This document shows positions 20,458 through 32,932 of a stretch of 64,000 nt of DNA, in pieces. The position numbers and the translations under genes are program-made. A model generated the notes under the pieces. That model was not told the origin of the DNA. It saw nothing but the letters and a program-made list of their open reading frames with translations, and made no database searches. Within the stretch, counting starts at the first letter, position 1; each line of letters opens with the position of its first letter. Source of the DNA: Bombardia bombarda (lineage: Eukaryota > Ascomycota > Sordariomycetes > Sordariales > Lasiosphaeriaceae). The stretch lies in NCBI GenBank assembly GCA_030512295.1, contig JAULSR010000010.1, positions 186,001 through 250,000 of the forward strand. Direction: 5' to 3'.

Positions 20458-21076
20458 ATGGCCGACAGCAAGGACACCGGCGCTGCTGCCACGCCCATTG
20501 TCGACGAGACGCCCATCTCGCCCATCCGCCCCAACCAGGCGCGCAAAAACTCGCTTGAGCACCACTTGATTGCTCGCCCTGACCGCCAGGAGCTCGTCGA
20601 GAGTACGCATGCATACCCCCTCTTCCCCTCCATCTATCCATCCATCCATCTCCTGCTAGTTACGCGAGCTGGGCGGCGTGCTTTGTGTAACGGACGAGCA
20701 AGCAACAAGGCTGACACAGCGTCGTCCCACAGAGAACATCCTCCCGGACTCGACAGCCGCACCAAGTCTCATAGCTCAGCAGAAGGAGGTGAGAGCAAAA
20801 CTTTGCCTACTTCCCAGATTATCTGCCTTGACATCCGAGGGAAAAAAGAATCCGAGGGAAAAAAGAATCCGAGGGGCTAACTTGTTGTACGCCCTACCTA
20901 CCACACAGCTCCAGAAGCACATGCGCGCCGACTCCCTTAACGAAAAGATCGCCCACCGCCCCTCGCCCGACGCACTCATCAAGGAGGGCGTGCTGCATGA
21001 GGACCCTCGCTCACCCGAGGAGAAGTATGCTGAGGCGATTGAGGATGAGTACGCCAAACGGGAGGGTGGCGCTTGA
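20458..21076 (+). CDS. RPEL-repeat protein
   Basis: Three exons, 20458-20602, 20733-20788 and 20909-21076, giving 122 residues. Two RPEL-type repeats are visible. The first is S-L-E-H-H-L-I-A-RPDRQEL-V-E-K-NIL, with the canonical RPxxxEL core. The second is a weaker copy around HRPSPDALIKEGVL. RPEL motifs bind monomeric actin in animal MRTF and Phactr proteins; small fungal RPEL proteins are uncharacterised, so an actin link is inference. The second RPEL is encoded entirely in the last exon. Intron 2 contains a 17-bp tandem duplication. The ATG at 20458 is the first in frame and gives a family-like N-terminus. Confidence 0.82.
20836..20870 (+). repeat. 17-bp tandem duplication in intron 2 of the RPEL gene
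   Basis: TCCGAGGGAAAAAAGAA occurs twice head to tail, and the start of a third copy (TCCGAGG) follows. It lies within the intron at 20789-20908. Confidence 0.9.
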
Positions 21077-22872
21077 TCCCTGACCGACCTTTTTTCTCTT
21101 TTTGTGTTTCCATGTTGGTATATTCTTTCGACAGTCCGCGCTTTCGTCTTCTTTTTTTTGGGTTGGGGCTCGGTGTATGGATACGATACGATAGGATATA
21201 TTGGTAGGCACCAAGGCAGCCTAACCCTGTGGCGCGCAATGGTTGGATGGATGGGAATACTGTGCTGTAGCAGTAACATATGGCGGTACTCTTATTCTAG
21301 GCTCGAGATAGAGACTATTCTAAGGATCACACACGGTTTACAGTTGCATGCGCGACTTAGGGGGTACAGCTGCTAGCTCAAAGAGCGCCTAAGGTAGATA
21401 TGTTGTGTCTCGTGATTGTTGAGTTGTTGAGGTGCGGCGCGGCATTACTGACATGGAAGGCAGCCAGAAGATTCTATAAAATCCTCTTCTTTCTTTTATT
21501 TCTAGAAACCGTTGTGAGGCTGATGGTTACACAGCAGCGAAGGTCATATCAATCACACCTTGTACACTACGGTAGAGGACGGCAGAAACCATGACTTCGC
21601 CGCCGTTGAGCACACTGGTGGACAACGCACACTGATCATGTGAAAGATTGCCGGAAATAGTCAACAAGTCCCTAGACTCAGGATTGATGTAAGTGAGACG
21701 GGTAATGTATGTAAGTTTGATGCCGAAGAAGCTTGATGCCCAACCGACCCATCTCAATATAGCAATGCTCCACACACAACCTCAGCTCTTCCCATCCAGG
21801 GCGAACCCAGCAGAGGGCCTTATTTTCAACCCAACCAACAACCATATCAGCTTCTCTGAGGCATCCCAGCGTCAAGTATAGACAGAAGACCTAGGGTACC
21901 TTTTGCCCCATCGGTCCATTCCCGTCCCACCTACCCTATATGTGTGTGTGTGTGCCCGCCGCCCCGCGCTCTACCTATCCAAGCTAAGGTAGGTATCCCA
22001 CGACTTTTCCAAATGCCCTTTTGTCTAACGTGCGTGTGTGTGCACGCGTACGTCACCCACCCCATATACCCACAAAAGTTTCAAGTTCGCTATCTGGCCG
22101 GCTCAGTGCGTTGTTAGGCGCCATGCATGGCCAAGAAAGGGTTTTTTGTTTTCTTTTCATGCACGCAATATGCGCGGGAATGCACATGTGCTGCTACTAC
22201 ACTGCCGCTGCTGCTCATCATGTACAATCCCCACTAGCTGCCGCTGCCGCTGCAATCCATCAAACATCACTGGATGGATTCCGCACTTGTGTACCTCGTC
22301 CACCATGCAAGCCTCTTTACACTTGTTCATTTTACATTGTGATGTAGTGTAGTGTAGTTCTTGCATATATCTGTCGCCCCGTTGCAGACGAGGGGTAGTT
22401 GTGGAAACGTCGATCGGTGACGCAGTGGTGATCTTGAAACATTGAAGTCTTGATAATTGGTCTAAGTAGAGTAGATAGGTGGAAAGCTAAAAGAAGAAAG
22501 CCAAGTCTCGAGTCCTAATTCCTGCTCCCGCTCTTTCTATCTTTTTTTTTCTGTAATCTTTTGTATTTTCGTTTCCGTCAAATCCTTTGAATGCTGCAAC
22601 CAGCCCGTGCCCTGAGGCAATGATGTGTAAGTTAAAAGACAACGCAATCTTTCCCATGAACAGGCGAAATCTTGAACGCGATCCTCCGTCAGATGATAGC
22701 GCCGTCGCCAATGTCCCGTACAGTAGAATCCCTTCCCGAAACGTCTTCCCAAGAAGAAATCCCAATTAAAGAAACTCCATGCTATGCTTGTGCCGAAAAT
22801 GCCAAAAACAGTAGACGCCAACCAATGTTGTACAAGAGCAAAAGTACGAATCAAGCTATGCTGCTTGGCCGT
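21077..22872. other. Intergenic, 1.8 kb
   Basis: Convergent 3' regions. It holds a (TG)7 run at 21941-21954 and a GCC/GCT-rich patch near 22205-22255. No credible gene. Confidence 0.6.
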
Positions 22873-23294
22873 CTACTTATTGCTGCTGTCTTTTTGAGAG
22901 GACAAGTGATAATCGGACGACCGTGGCTCGTCATAAGATGGGTTCTGACGGTAGTGATTTACCACGACAACACCCTTGCCACTCTTGCTCTTCTTGCTTG
23001 AGGCGGAGACACTGGCGTAGTAGTCGGCTATAGATTCTATTAGCACCTGGGAAGTGACGTTGCCTGAGCCAATGGGTGATATTGCTTACACGAAGAGCCA
23101 TTACGGTAGCGCTGCTCGTCAGAGCCCGAGTAGGAGGTATGGTTGCTTGATGAACTCATTGTGGGATATGTGTATGCAGAGGAGCTTGAGGATCGACTGG
23201 CGGTTGAGCCGGTAGAGTAGGCAAACGACGAGCGTGATTGGGAGACAACAGCTCCGTTTCCGTAGTTTAAAGAGGAATAGGAGCGCGATGACAT
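22873..23294 (-). CDS. Small Ser/Tyr-rich protein of unknown function
   Basis: Two exons, 23294-23090 and 23027-22873, 119 residues. The 62-bp intron has a GTAAGC donor, a GCTAAT branch-like sequence and a TATAG acceptor. It rejoins the frame as NGSS-SDYYASVS. Exon 1 codes a Ser/Tyr/Thr-rich low-complexity chain starting MSSRSYSSLNYGNG. Exon 2 adds a basic patch (SSKKSKSGKG) and a hydrophobic-polar strand (VVVVNHYRQNPSYDEP). No signal peptide, membrane segment or known domain is visible. Short Ser-rich proteins of this style occur in many filamentous ascomycetes without known function. Support is the clean splice junction and frame continuity across it. Confidence 0.65.
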
Positions 23295-25868
23295 TGCCGT
23301 TTGGGAGCAGATGAAGAAGTTCCCAGAGTGAGAACTTAGTAGTATGGCAAGAGCTTGACAGCTTTGTTCAAGTAGATGAAAGGCTTGTAAGGGGTTGGTG
23401 GCTGGGGTGAGATGATCTTGCCGAGTCTGAAGAAAGTGTATAATCTGGATGAAGGAAAAGGAATTGTACGGAAACTATATACTTACCATCACTGGGCCCA
23501 ACACCACCTTCACTTGAGGTGGTTCCCCATAGTTAGGATAAGCCTCTCTGCAGATAGACATACAATCCAGTCACAAAGGGGTCACGAACCGCGACGACGT
23601 ACCTGCTTCTCGGTAAGTGTCCCAGTGCCCCAGGCATATTCCAAGGCGTTAGGGGGGTCAGGCACGGAGTGAAACGGGGGCATACGGAATGACTCAGTCT
23701 CGAAAGTCGCAGTATCGACGGGAACACGTCCAAAGTCAACACACAAAAGAGTAGACGAGGCACAGAAACCAGAGACATGACCTCAGGTTTGACCGACGGG
23801 GGTTGGGTCCCGAAGGCTTCCACGCCCTAAGTCCCGCAAGTCTCGATGAATATCCAGGGATCTTTTCGGCTCTACTCCATAGACACCAGGCAGCCAAAGG
23901 CGCCAGGGCCATTCAGTCCCGACAGCACGACTTGGAACGACGTGCTTGGGGGAAGCACCATGACACGGGCAAGTGGCGAGCTGCAATCAGCAAGGCACCT
24001 CAGGGTGAACAGGTACCGAGCGGCTCAGCCCTGTGGCTGGCTCGTGCCATCAATTGTATCTTTGGACGACAATATTAGGGGACCGCCGTCGTTGGGAAGT
24101 TCGGTGTGTGGGTGATTACGGAATCTGGAGGTGGTGCCAAGGCCTGGCTGGTTGGTGGGGTTCGTTGGGGTTTTCCTTTTGGCGATAGCGTTGTAAGTAG
24201 CATTGACTACCGCTGCCTGCCTGATGATACCTTGGATCTAAGAGAACTAAGAGAGCGGTGCCTGCAATGCCCTGCAATGCCCTGCAAAGCCTGCGAATAT
24301 CTGAGCCCAGTCTGCGGAATTGGAGAGGCCGGAATCGACAATGAGTATAAGTCTCGTGAGCCGTGCTGCCTAAGTTCTGGTGGGCTTGAAACCGCCGTGG
24401 TCCTAAGTGCCCGCCCCCAGCCCCTGCGAGAGCGACGGCTGCCTTCCCGTGACTTGTAAATCAGGCAGGCTGCCAAGGGCGCTACTCCCGCATGTCGCTC
24501 GCCGAGAATGACTCACGGAAGAAGAGCCTTTGGCTACAGCAGCGGTGATAGCAAATCTGAAGGCCAGACGACCGAGGACAACCTAGGTACTGCACTAGTT
24601 CCACCAGTTCCATTGCAGTGGCCGCGTCGACACGTAGCAGCCCGGTCGACAGCAATGCCTCGAGTGTGAGTGAGCAGATGCGAATTTCCATCTCAATCTC
24701 TCGGTGTGGAATTTCATCGGCCAGATTGACGCATGCCCAAGGCCGATTGAGTTTGAGTCTGAGCCAATCATGCCCAGTCGAGCCAATTGCACATCGGTGG
24801 TGCTCATTGCCAAGCTGCCTCCTGAACGCAAGAGCGTGGATTGGCAGAACATGCGCACAGCGTTCGCAGTTCGCAAAACATCAGCGCGGCAAGCTGCCGT
24901 TGCGCAAGGTCGATTTGGAGCCTGATCGGATTATGCAGGCGCTGCTCGGGCACACGGAACAGTGAGGACGAACATAGGACATGCTCCAGCACCGCGTCTC
25001 GAATCTCATAGACGTCCTATCAGCCACAAACTCGACATCCTCGGTGAGTCTGGAGACATCTATTGGTTAATCCAGAGTCTAGCGGAGGCCTAGAAAATTC
25101 GGCCTCGTGTGGCAGTGTCTCGTATGGTATGGCGGGAGAACGGTCGGTTTCAAGCTGGAAAGTTTAAGTTTGTGCAGCCTTGGAGCGACCTGCTATGATG
25201 GGTTAGGTGCCTGGGCACCTGAGAGGAAAATGAAGAGGAAAATGAGGCTGTCACCGAACGAGAGTTTTCCTAAAACGCTCCCGTGCTCGCCGTGTTCCCA
25301 GGTTGGGCAAGGGCTGTTCGTGTCACGTCACACAGTATCCGCAACCGGACGAACACCGTTGCGTGGCTGAAGAACAGGCCGCTCTGGCTCCTCGCAGACT
25401 TCACTGAGGCCCTTGATACGTCAATTCCACTCCGCAGCGGGGCTCATTGCATCATTCAGAATGGAGCCAACGCTCCCTCTCACTGGTCGCCCTTTTAGCC
25501 CCCTGACGCGATACAAACAGGCAGCTTGTTAGGCGGCTTACACAGTACTGTGTAGTGGGCAAGGAAGACGCCAAAGTACATCTGTCCACAGCGTTGCGAT
25601 ACACCACTTTCGTCCGCAACACCACCACACCGCGTGCACCACACACACCTCCGCACAATCCGCCCGCAAGCTTGTCCAATGTACGTACGCCCCAGCCAAC
25701 TGCCGCAAACCCAATTTGACCTCGGGCCTGATTGAACGAGCGCACTGAAGTCTGGTGCCTGCCGCCGCGAGCGTCGTACCTGCATTAGTACCTGCAAAGT
25801 TCTCAACTGACTTGCGCAGCCCCATTACGAAACCCATTCCAGACCACCACACGACTCCTTCCTTCACG
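23295..25868. other. Intergenic, 2.6 kb, promoter-side of both neighbours
   Basis: No gene I can support. Several short open frames on both strands have neither splice logic nor recognisable domains. A decamer repeat at 24261-24290 is listed separately. Confidence 0.55.
24261..24290 (+). repeat. Decamer tandem repeat (CCTGCAATGC), 3 copies
   Basis: Two perfect copies and one with a single substitution, consecutive. Confidence 0.9.
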
Positions 25869-26695
25869 ATGCAGGGCTTTTTGTTGTCGCTTTCGCTGCT
25901 TGCGGCCTCGGTTGCCGTTGGTGTCTCAGCCGCAGAGGACCTGAAGATCGACGTCACCCTTCCCGTCGAGTGCGAGCGCAAGACGCAAAAGGGCGACAAG
26001 ATCAACGTCCATTACCGCGGCACCCTGCAGTCCAACGGCCAGAAGTTCGATGCCAGTGAGTTCGACTCCCTCGGCAACCCAACCCGACAGTCCAGACCCC
26101 GCGGGTGCGCTGAAAGCCTGAAACAACATGCTAACGCGCCTTGCCCACGTCAGGCTACGATCGCGGTACACCCTTCAGCTTCAAGCTCGGCGGCGGCCAG
26201 GTCATCAAGGGGTATGTTGTTGTTGGCCCACAGCCGTGATGCATGAAAAATCACGGGATTCGGTCTGGTTCTAACAGGGTGCATATAGATGGGATGAAGG
26301 TCTTTTGGATATGTGCATTGGCGAGAAGAGAACTTTGACCGTCCCACCAAGCTACGGCTATGGCCAGCGGTCGGTCGGCCCTATCCCTGCCGGCTCTGTC
26401 TTGAGTATGTGTTCCCCCCGCGCTGCGACGCTGAGAGTATAGGATACCCAAGTCTGTCTTACTGACCCCTTGCTCCCGCCACATAGTCTTCGAGACCGAG
26501 CTGGTCGGCATTGACGGCGTTCCTAAGCCCGAGTCGATTGTCACCAAGTCGTCCTCCTCTACCGATGGCCCTGCGTCGACCGCAAGCGAGAAGATTGCCG
26601 AGAAGGTGGCGAGCGTCGTCGGCGCGGCTGCCGACGCGGTCAAGACGGTGATTGCCGATACTGACTCCGACGGCCAGGAGCACAACGAACTCTAA
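25869..26695 (+). CDS. FPR2: FKBP-type peptidyl-prolyl isomerase, ER form (FKBP2/FPR2)
   Basis: Four exons, 25869-26055, 26154-26211, 26289-26404 and 26487-26695, giving 189 residues. An N-terminal signal peptide (MQGFLLSLSLLAASVAVGVSA) precedes a single FKBP domain. It contains KGDKINVHYRGTL, FSFKLGGGQVIKGWDEGLLDM and GEKRTLTVPPSYGYG, the usual active-site segments. The domain is followed by a Ser/Ala-rich extension and ends in HNEL, an ER-retrieval-type tetrapeptide. The enzyme catalyses cis-trans isomerisation of prolyl bonds during folding in the ER lumen and is expected to bind FK506. All splice junctions keep frame. The gene is divergent from the small Ser/Tyr-rich gene. Confidence 0.93.
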
Positions 26696-27850
26696 TCACT
26701 TTATATGGCTCTAGTTCTTTTCGATGCCGGATCTCTAATCAAATTTGGCAGATCTAGTTTTCGATCTTGAGGCAGACAATCGGCTAAAACGCGCTGAATG
26801 TGGTGGCTCGAGCCGCTGAGGCAGGAGTTCCATCAGAGAGTTCAGAAGAAGACCGAAAGGCCATGTCTTCATGTCAATTGGCATGAGTGGCCTATAGTAT
26901 AGTCAGCCGATGTGCCCAGAGCGGTATTCGCCAGTGTCATTACATTACCGTGATGCAGAAGCGCGTTAGCTCATTGAACTATTCATCACACATGCCTTCA
27001 TAACTTGAGGTTTTCATCTCGTGCTTATCCCATTGTCTCACAAGGTCATCTGCGCGGCTTATACACCATGATTGCAGATTGGACGAAGTGGAAACTGCGA
27101 ACATGGAATTTTCATGAGCATCTATGACTATTGGAGCCTGATGGTGGGATCATTTTACGGGGATTGGATGAGAGGCCGGAGAATCGGGTCAGACAAGAGA
27201 CTTCCAGTTGGTTCATTCGGCTTGTGCTGGATGGTCTGGTGCGTGGTCACACAAAGAACTTGGAACAATCCCGCGTCGTCACAGCAATTTATTAGTTGGG
27301 TCCGGTTTATTGCAACGCTGGAATTGATGGCAGGCGCTCTCGTCAGCAACCAGCAGAAAAGTGGAAGGGCGGTTTGCTAGCGCAAGAGCCACCAAGTGTC
27401 CCTTGCCACCCCACCTGTCATTAAGTTGGTTCCATCTAGGACCAAAGTTTGTTTGACTTTTTGCACTTGACGACCAACGGGGTCCTCTTTCCACCCCAGC
27501 TTCCCTCTTTGCTCATGCCTATCGGCAACACCACGGGCTTCCATCCTTCTTCCCACGTTTTCATCTAGAGACTGGCGCTTACAACCACTGCCTGCATGAC
27601 GAAATTCTTGGATTTGTGCAAAGAAAGGGGGTTCGGACGTGCCCGAGTCATGTAGTTGGCATCGCACGCGACCTGTCACTCCCAATCCGTACAAGTCCTC
27701 CTCCATCAATGCCCTTTGGTACCACTATCGTGACCGCTTACCCTCTCCACCTCCGCCACCCCGGTTCCCGTACCCCATACCCCATACTTTGTGCCCTGTA
27801 GGCTGTAGGGCCGTAGGCACTGCGTATCCCCATCGTCGGTTTCGTCGAGC
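26696..27850. other. Intergenic, TRK 5' region
   Basis: 1.15 kb with no credible ORF. It probably contains the FKBP 3' UTR and the promoter and leader of the potassium transporter. The in-frame stop TAG at 27806-27808 lies just ahead of the TRK start. Confidence 0.55.
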
Positions 27851-30225
27851 ATGTCCCGCCGGCATGGCTTCGGTGACCACAATGGACGCGCTTCCGGGCT
27901 CCTCTTGAGGTTTTGCTCCTATATGCCGCCCCTGAACTTCATTTCCATTCACTATGGCTACTTCATCATTATCTGCCTCGCCAGCTCCCTCATCTTCTGG
28001 GGTTCATCGAATCCGGCGTCCAGCATCAGCTACACCGACAGCTTGTTCCTTGTTGTCAGCGCCATGACCGAGGCCGGACTCAACACGGTCAATCTGAGCC
28101 AGATGACCACATGGCAGCAGATCTTGCTGTTTTTGCTCATAATCTTTGGAAGTTCCATTTGGGTTTCTATATGGACCGTTCTGGCTCGTATGAATGCCTT
28201 TGAGAAGCGCTTTCACGATGTCGTCAACAGAGAGCGCATGCGTAGGACCAACCGCACAGGTAGCACCATCAGTCTGCCTAACCTGCAGCGATTCTTACCG
28301 TTTCGGAGATCCCAAACGGCGACGACCCTATCACCAGGTGCACAGGACACTCGGTCTTCTTCACCAGACACCGAGGGCATTCGCTCTGCCATACGACGCT
28401 CTGTCTCTCGGTCAGAGGGGGACATTATCGAATCGGTTATTACCGCTTCAGCTGGCGCTGACGCTCATGGCACTCGTGTTGCTGCTGCCCAAAATACCAC
28501 TGCTGGGAACTTGGAAGCTCCTGGCGTGTCCAGCGGTACGGCCCACATTGCTTTTGCGGACAAGCCGCACCCGAACACAGAAGCACATGCCACTGCTACA
28601 TCCACGGCAACCCAGTGTCGCCGTTCGGAGAACCGTCTATTCCGTAGGAATGGTTCCACGAGGGGCGGAACTGTGGAAAACGTAAAGAGCGAGTTCAGCG
28701 TCCGCCACTTTCTCACCTACCACACAGCTGGCAGAAACTCTCAGTTCCACGACCTGTCTGTGGAGGAGCGTGAGCAGCTCGGTGGCTGTGAATACCGCGC
28801 TCTTAGAGTCCTCGCCGTGATCGTGCCTCTATACTTCTTTCTCTGGCAATTTATCGGCTGTATCGCTCTTGGTGCCTGGATCAACAATCACCAAGCATAT
28901 ACGCCACTCGGTAATGGCATCAATCCATGGTGGCTGGGAGTCTTCAATGGCGCCTCGGCCTTCAACAACTCGGGCATGTCGCTGCTGGACGCCAACATGA
29001 TACCCTTCCAGAACTCGCCCTTTGTCCTCGTCACCATGGGCATCATGATCCTTGCAGGAAATACCGCGTATCCCATATTCCTCAGACTTATTATATGGTT
29101 TCTCCTCAAAGTCCTAACAGCGGCAACGCCAGACACCGACTTTTCTAGTCTCAAAGACACGTTCAAGTTCATCCTCACGTATCCTCGTCGCGTGTATACC
29201 AACATCTTCCCCTCCCGCGCAACCTGGTGGCTCCTATTTATGCTCATTCTACTGAACTCGGTTGACTGGGTCGCATTCGAGCTCCTCAACCTTGGCAATC
29301 CAGCAATCGAGAGCATTCCCCGCGGATCGCGCGTGCTGGACGGCCTTTTCCAAGCCTTAGGTAGGTACCTAGTTCCCCTCCATCCATCCGTTTAAGGTAC
29401 ATATTGTTGATATCAAATACAGCCGTACGATCTGGCGGGTTCTACGTCGTCGCTATCCCCGCCTTATACATCGGCCTACAGGTTCTCTACGTAATCATGA
29501 TGTACATCTCAGTGTACCCTGTCGTCATCACAATGCGGCACTCCAACGTGTACGAGGAGCGCTCGCTTGGCATCTATGCCGATAATAATAACGCCCTCGC
29601 GACAGACTTTGAACGGGATCCCGGCAGGCAGATGCCCTCAGCCACTACTGCCCATGGCGGCGCGGGATCGTCCACTACCCAGGGCACCCACAACACTTTT
29701 GCCCGACGGCTCAGCCACAGCGACGCGGCAGCCACCCTCGGTCGAGCGCTGCAAAACACATTTACCTGGCACGGGGTGGGCGTACGGCCGCCTTCTTCGT
29801 CTCATAACCAGACCCCCGAGTCCCGCATCAACTTCATCAGCCAGCAGATACACGGTCAGCTGGCCCACGATATCTGGTGGCTGGTCCTCGCCGTGCTCGT
29901 CATCATGACCATCGAGACCAGCAACTTCCTCGCCGACCCCGTCACATTCAGCGTGTTTAACGTCATCTTCGAGGTCGTCTCGGCATATGGCTGCGTCGGC
30001 ATCAGCGTCGGGCTGCCGAACGCCGCATACAGCTTCAGCGGCGCGTGGCACACGGCTTCGAAGCTGGTCCTGTGCGTAGTCATGCTTCGCGGCCGGCACA
30101 GAGGTCTCCCCGTCGCCCTCGATCGCGCTGTGCGGTTGCCGGGCGAGCAGTTGCATCAGGAGGAGGAAGAGGATCACCGTATTCGGAGGAGCATAAGCCG
30201 CAGGCCTGTCAGTGGCGAAGCCTAA
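27851..30225 (+). CDS. TRK1: TRK-type potassium transporter
   Basis: Two exons, 27851-29360 and 29423-30225, 770 residues, with a 62-bp intron. All four pore (MPM) repeats can be seen, each with its selectivity-filter glycine: SAMTEAGLNTVN, ASAFNNSGMS, AVRSGGFY and SAYGCVGISVG. A long cytoplasmic loop of ~190 residues lies between repeats 1 and 2 (Ser/Thr-rich), and a second of ~90 residues between repeats 3 and 4. The C-terminus KLVLCVVMLRGRHRGLPVALD followed by an acidic tail is typical of fungal Trk. The protein is a plasma-membrane high-affinity K+ uptake system. The start ATG at 27851 follows an in-frame stop. The symbol is by family; orthology to Trk1 versus Trk2 is not resolved. Confidence 0.93.
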
Positions 30226-30791
30226 AGGGCTTGCAAGGAAATTGCACGGTGTGCGGTGAGGTGTTGCTGTTTTGATGAGCGAAGCCTGAACGGCTGGCGG
30301 GATGCCGATAGGTGATAGACGATAATACCCTGTTAATAATTGTACGAGAGAGTCAGAATAGAGGCCGTGGTGCTGATTATGAGACTGCGATACCACATGA
30401 AACGTTAAACCTCCCCCCCCCCGGGGCAAAAAAAAAAAAAAATAATAATATACGATCTCAACACAATCGGGCAGATAGCATCACAAAAAAGGTATCGCTA
30501 ATCATTCGGATCTTGCCATCTTACTTGCTAAGCCTGTGAACCTGCTCATTGACAATGTGGTGATCCACCATTGGGCAATAGACTCTCGTCGTGCGTTGAC
30601 AAAATTGCAACGCAAGGTAGATATTAAGGTTGTTAAGAACACTGGTGTATGGACCACAGCACAGTTAAAACGAAGCACTCGATAGAGATATCTTCATATC
30701 ATACCAGCATAAATCATCATGCGTCTAATAAACACATAATCGTTTGTCACCAAAACATCAACCACAACGCCAAGCAAGCAAATGTATATAT
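30226..30791. other. Intergenic, convergent 3' ends of TRK and polymerase kappa genes
   Basis: Contains a C10 run (30413-30422) and an A15 run (30428-30442) followed by a TAA repeat. No gene seen. Confidence 0.6.
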
Positions 30792-32932
30792 CTATCCAAA
30801 ACAAAGCTTCTTCTGCCGCGGATCCGCCGCAGAAGCCAACCTCCCCCTCTTCTTCTCTCGTGACTTCCTGACCTCGGGCGTTGCAGATCTGCTGCCGTCC
30901 GCCGGTGGCTGTGTAACACCAGCAGCAGCAGCATCCTTCTGAACAGTGTCGCGGATAGTCTGCCTCGACAGGCAGAGGTCAATGTGCTCGTTGAAGGGCC
31001 TCTCGTCTGCTGCTTGCGGGCGGCTACATATGGGACAGTCCCACCACACCTCCTCGGGTGGCGAGGCAGGCTGATTGTTGTTGCCCTGTTCTTGTTTCTT
31101 CTTGCTGATAGGGCTGGGGTTAGGCAGGATCTCCTTGCCGTGTCTGCGAAACGGGCTACCAGCGGCGACGGCAGCGGCTTGTGGGCTTTCTTCCGTTGAC
31201 TCAGTGTTGTTCACAGCGTCGACCCCGCCGTCATCGCCGCCATTCAGCATCTCCTCCTCGGGCCACTGTTCCCACTCCCCTTCAGAGTCTATTCTCCTCT
31301 TCAGGCCAGTGGTCGCCTGTTCCCCCGGCTCCCCAGACTTGCGCGATCTGAGCCCAAAAAACGCCATCGTGTCAGTCTTCTTGGTGCTGACCAAGTGTGT
31401 GCACCGTAGCCCCATCAGGCGTAGCTTTATGTCGGGGATTTCGTGCTCCAGCCTGGCCAGCATGGGCAGCGAGTAGTTATACAGATCGTCGGCCAGGATG
31501 ACGGCCTTGGGTACCACAACCTGACGCGTGAGCACCTCGTACGTGTGCAGCTTCACCTTGAGACACAGGGTGCGGCCCTTGCACTCGGCGCGCCGCATGT
31601 CCTTCTCCAGGTCCTCTGCCGTGGCCCGCAGCTTGTCGCGCAGCTGCAACGGGTCGTGCATGTCGCGGAACGTGCTCTCGGTGCCGACGCTCTTGCGCTC
31701 GTACTCCTCGGCCGGCTGCACGTTGGTGCGGCCGAGGCCAAGGTAGCAGCGCAGCAGGAACTCGCACACCTTGTCGCCAAACAGGCGGTGCAGGTACTGG
31801 CGGTGGGGGTAGATGTCGCCGCACGTCTTGACGCCGACGGAGGCCAGCTCGCGCTCGAGCACGCGGCCGATGCCGTTGACCTTGCGGCAGGGCAGGTCGC
31901 GCATGAAGACCATGATGGCGGCGCGCTCGCGCGGCAGGACGAACTGGCCGTTTGGCTTGTTGAGGTTGGAGCAGATCTTTGCGAGCTTGGCGTTGGCGGC
32001 GATGCCGGCCGAGACGGTGATGTGGGTGCGCTCGTGCACCTGGCTGCGCAGCTGGGCGACGGCGTCGGCCGGGCTCATGCCGTGCTGCGAGCAGTACTCG
32101 GTGATGTTGAGGTAGGCCTCGTCGATGCTGGCGCTCTCGAAGCGCGGGTCGTACTCGGCAAGTACCTCGCGCACCTCGGCCGCCTTGGCGTTGTACTTGT
32201 CAAAGTTGAGCGGCAGTAGAACCAGCTCGGGACATAGCTTCTTGGCCACGAAGCCGGCCATGCCGCTGCGACACCCGAAGCGGCGGGCGACGTAGTTGCA
32301 TGTGGTGAGGACGCCGAAGCCCACGGCGAATGGGAGGTCCTTCAGCTCGGGCCGGTCCAGCTGCTCAACGGCCGCGTCTGGAAGGTTTGGGTATCAGTAT
32401 GAGGCCCTATTCCTACGGATAGTGGAGTGGTACCTACAGAACGCATCGCAGTCTATGTGGACAATGTGCTGCGTCAAATCCCGTGATAGCTCGAGCTGGG
32501 CGATGAGGTTGTCAGCAGCACGAAGCTCGTGGGAGAGGTCCAGCGTCTCGAGACTGCGCTTCTTGGCCAATATCTGGTCAATCTTGGCGGTGAGCATCCT
32601 GTCCTTGGCCTCCTCGCGGTTGAAGTATTTGGACCCCTTGGACGCGGTGTAGATGATCTCGGATACCTGCGAGACGAGAATGTATTCATTAGACGAAATT
32701 TCAAGCTATCGGTCAGAGATACTTTAGATCAGATGCATACTTTAGACTGATCGACAGAGTCTTGGCCCGCCTTGGTCAGCGATGGACCGAGAAGAGAGTA
32801 TTTGAGCGATGCATGAACGGCCGTGGCATTTGCAACGTTCGCATCACTTGACACATCATTCGCGCCGGTGTTTGCGGCCTCGTCCTTGGTGTCAGCGTCA
32901 TCATGATTGATGGGGCGCTCCTCGGAGGTCAT
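30792..32932 (-). CDS. DNA polymerase kappa (Y-family, DinB)
   Basis: Three exons, 32932-32741, 32666-32438 and 32377-30792, 668 residues. A Y-family translesion polymerase that extends from damaged or mismatched primers in the nucleus. Catalytic motifs are HIDCDAFYAAVE (metal-binding Asp136) and SIDEAYLN (Asp226, Glu227). Helix-hairpin-helix sequence (CRKVNGIGRVLERELASVG) and the little-finger region (RKSVGTESTFRDM to LRLMGLRCTHL) follow. Near the C-terminus CPICSRPQAADERPFNEHIDLC is a UBZ-like ubiquitin-binding zinc finger (C-x2-C...H-x3-C). The basic tail ends in a nuclear-localisation-like KSREKKRGR. The N-terminal extension KGSKYFNREEAKDRM is the N-clasp typical of kappa rather than other DinB enzymes. 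The start ATG at 32932 was chosen over non-ATG codons upstream. Confidence 0.95.

Noticed and set aside
22420..22530. Possible tRNA (A-box-like GGTGACGCAGTGG and CTCGAGTCC)
   Set aside because: The putative T-arm does not pair (CCAAG against CCTAA), no acceptor stem closes, and no anticodon arm could be drawn.
31443..32219. 258-codon plus-strand frame, rich in Ala/Leu/Val, within polymerase kappa
   Set aside because: Mirror of the GC-rich polymerase exon; repeated hydrophobic composition without domain structure.
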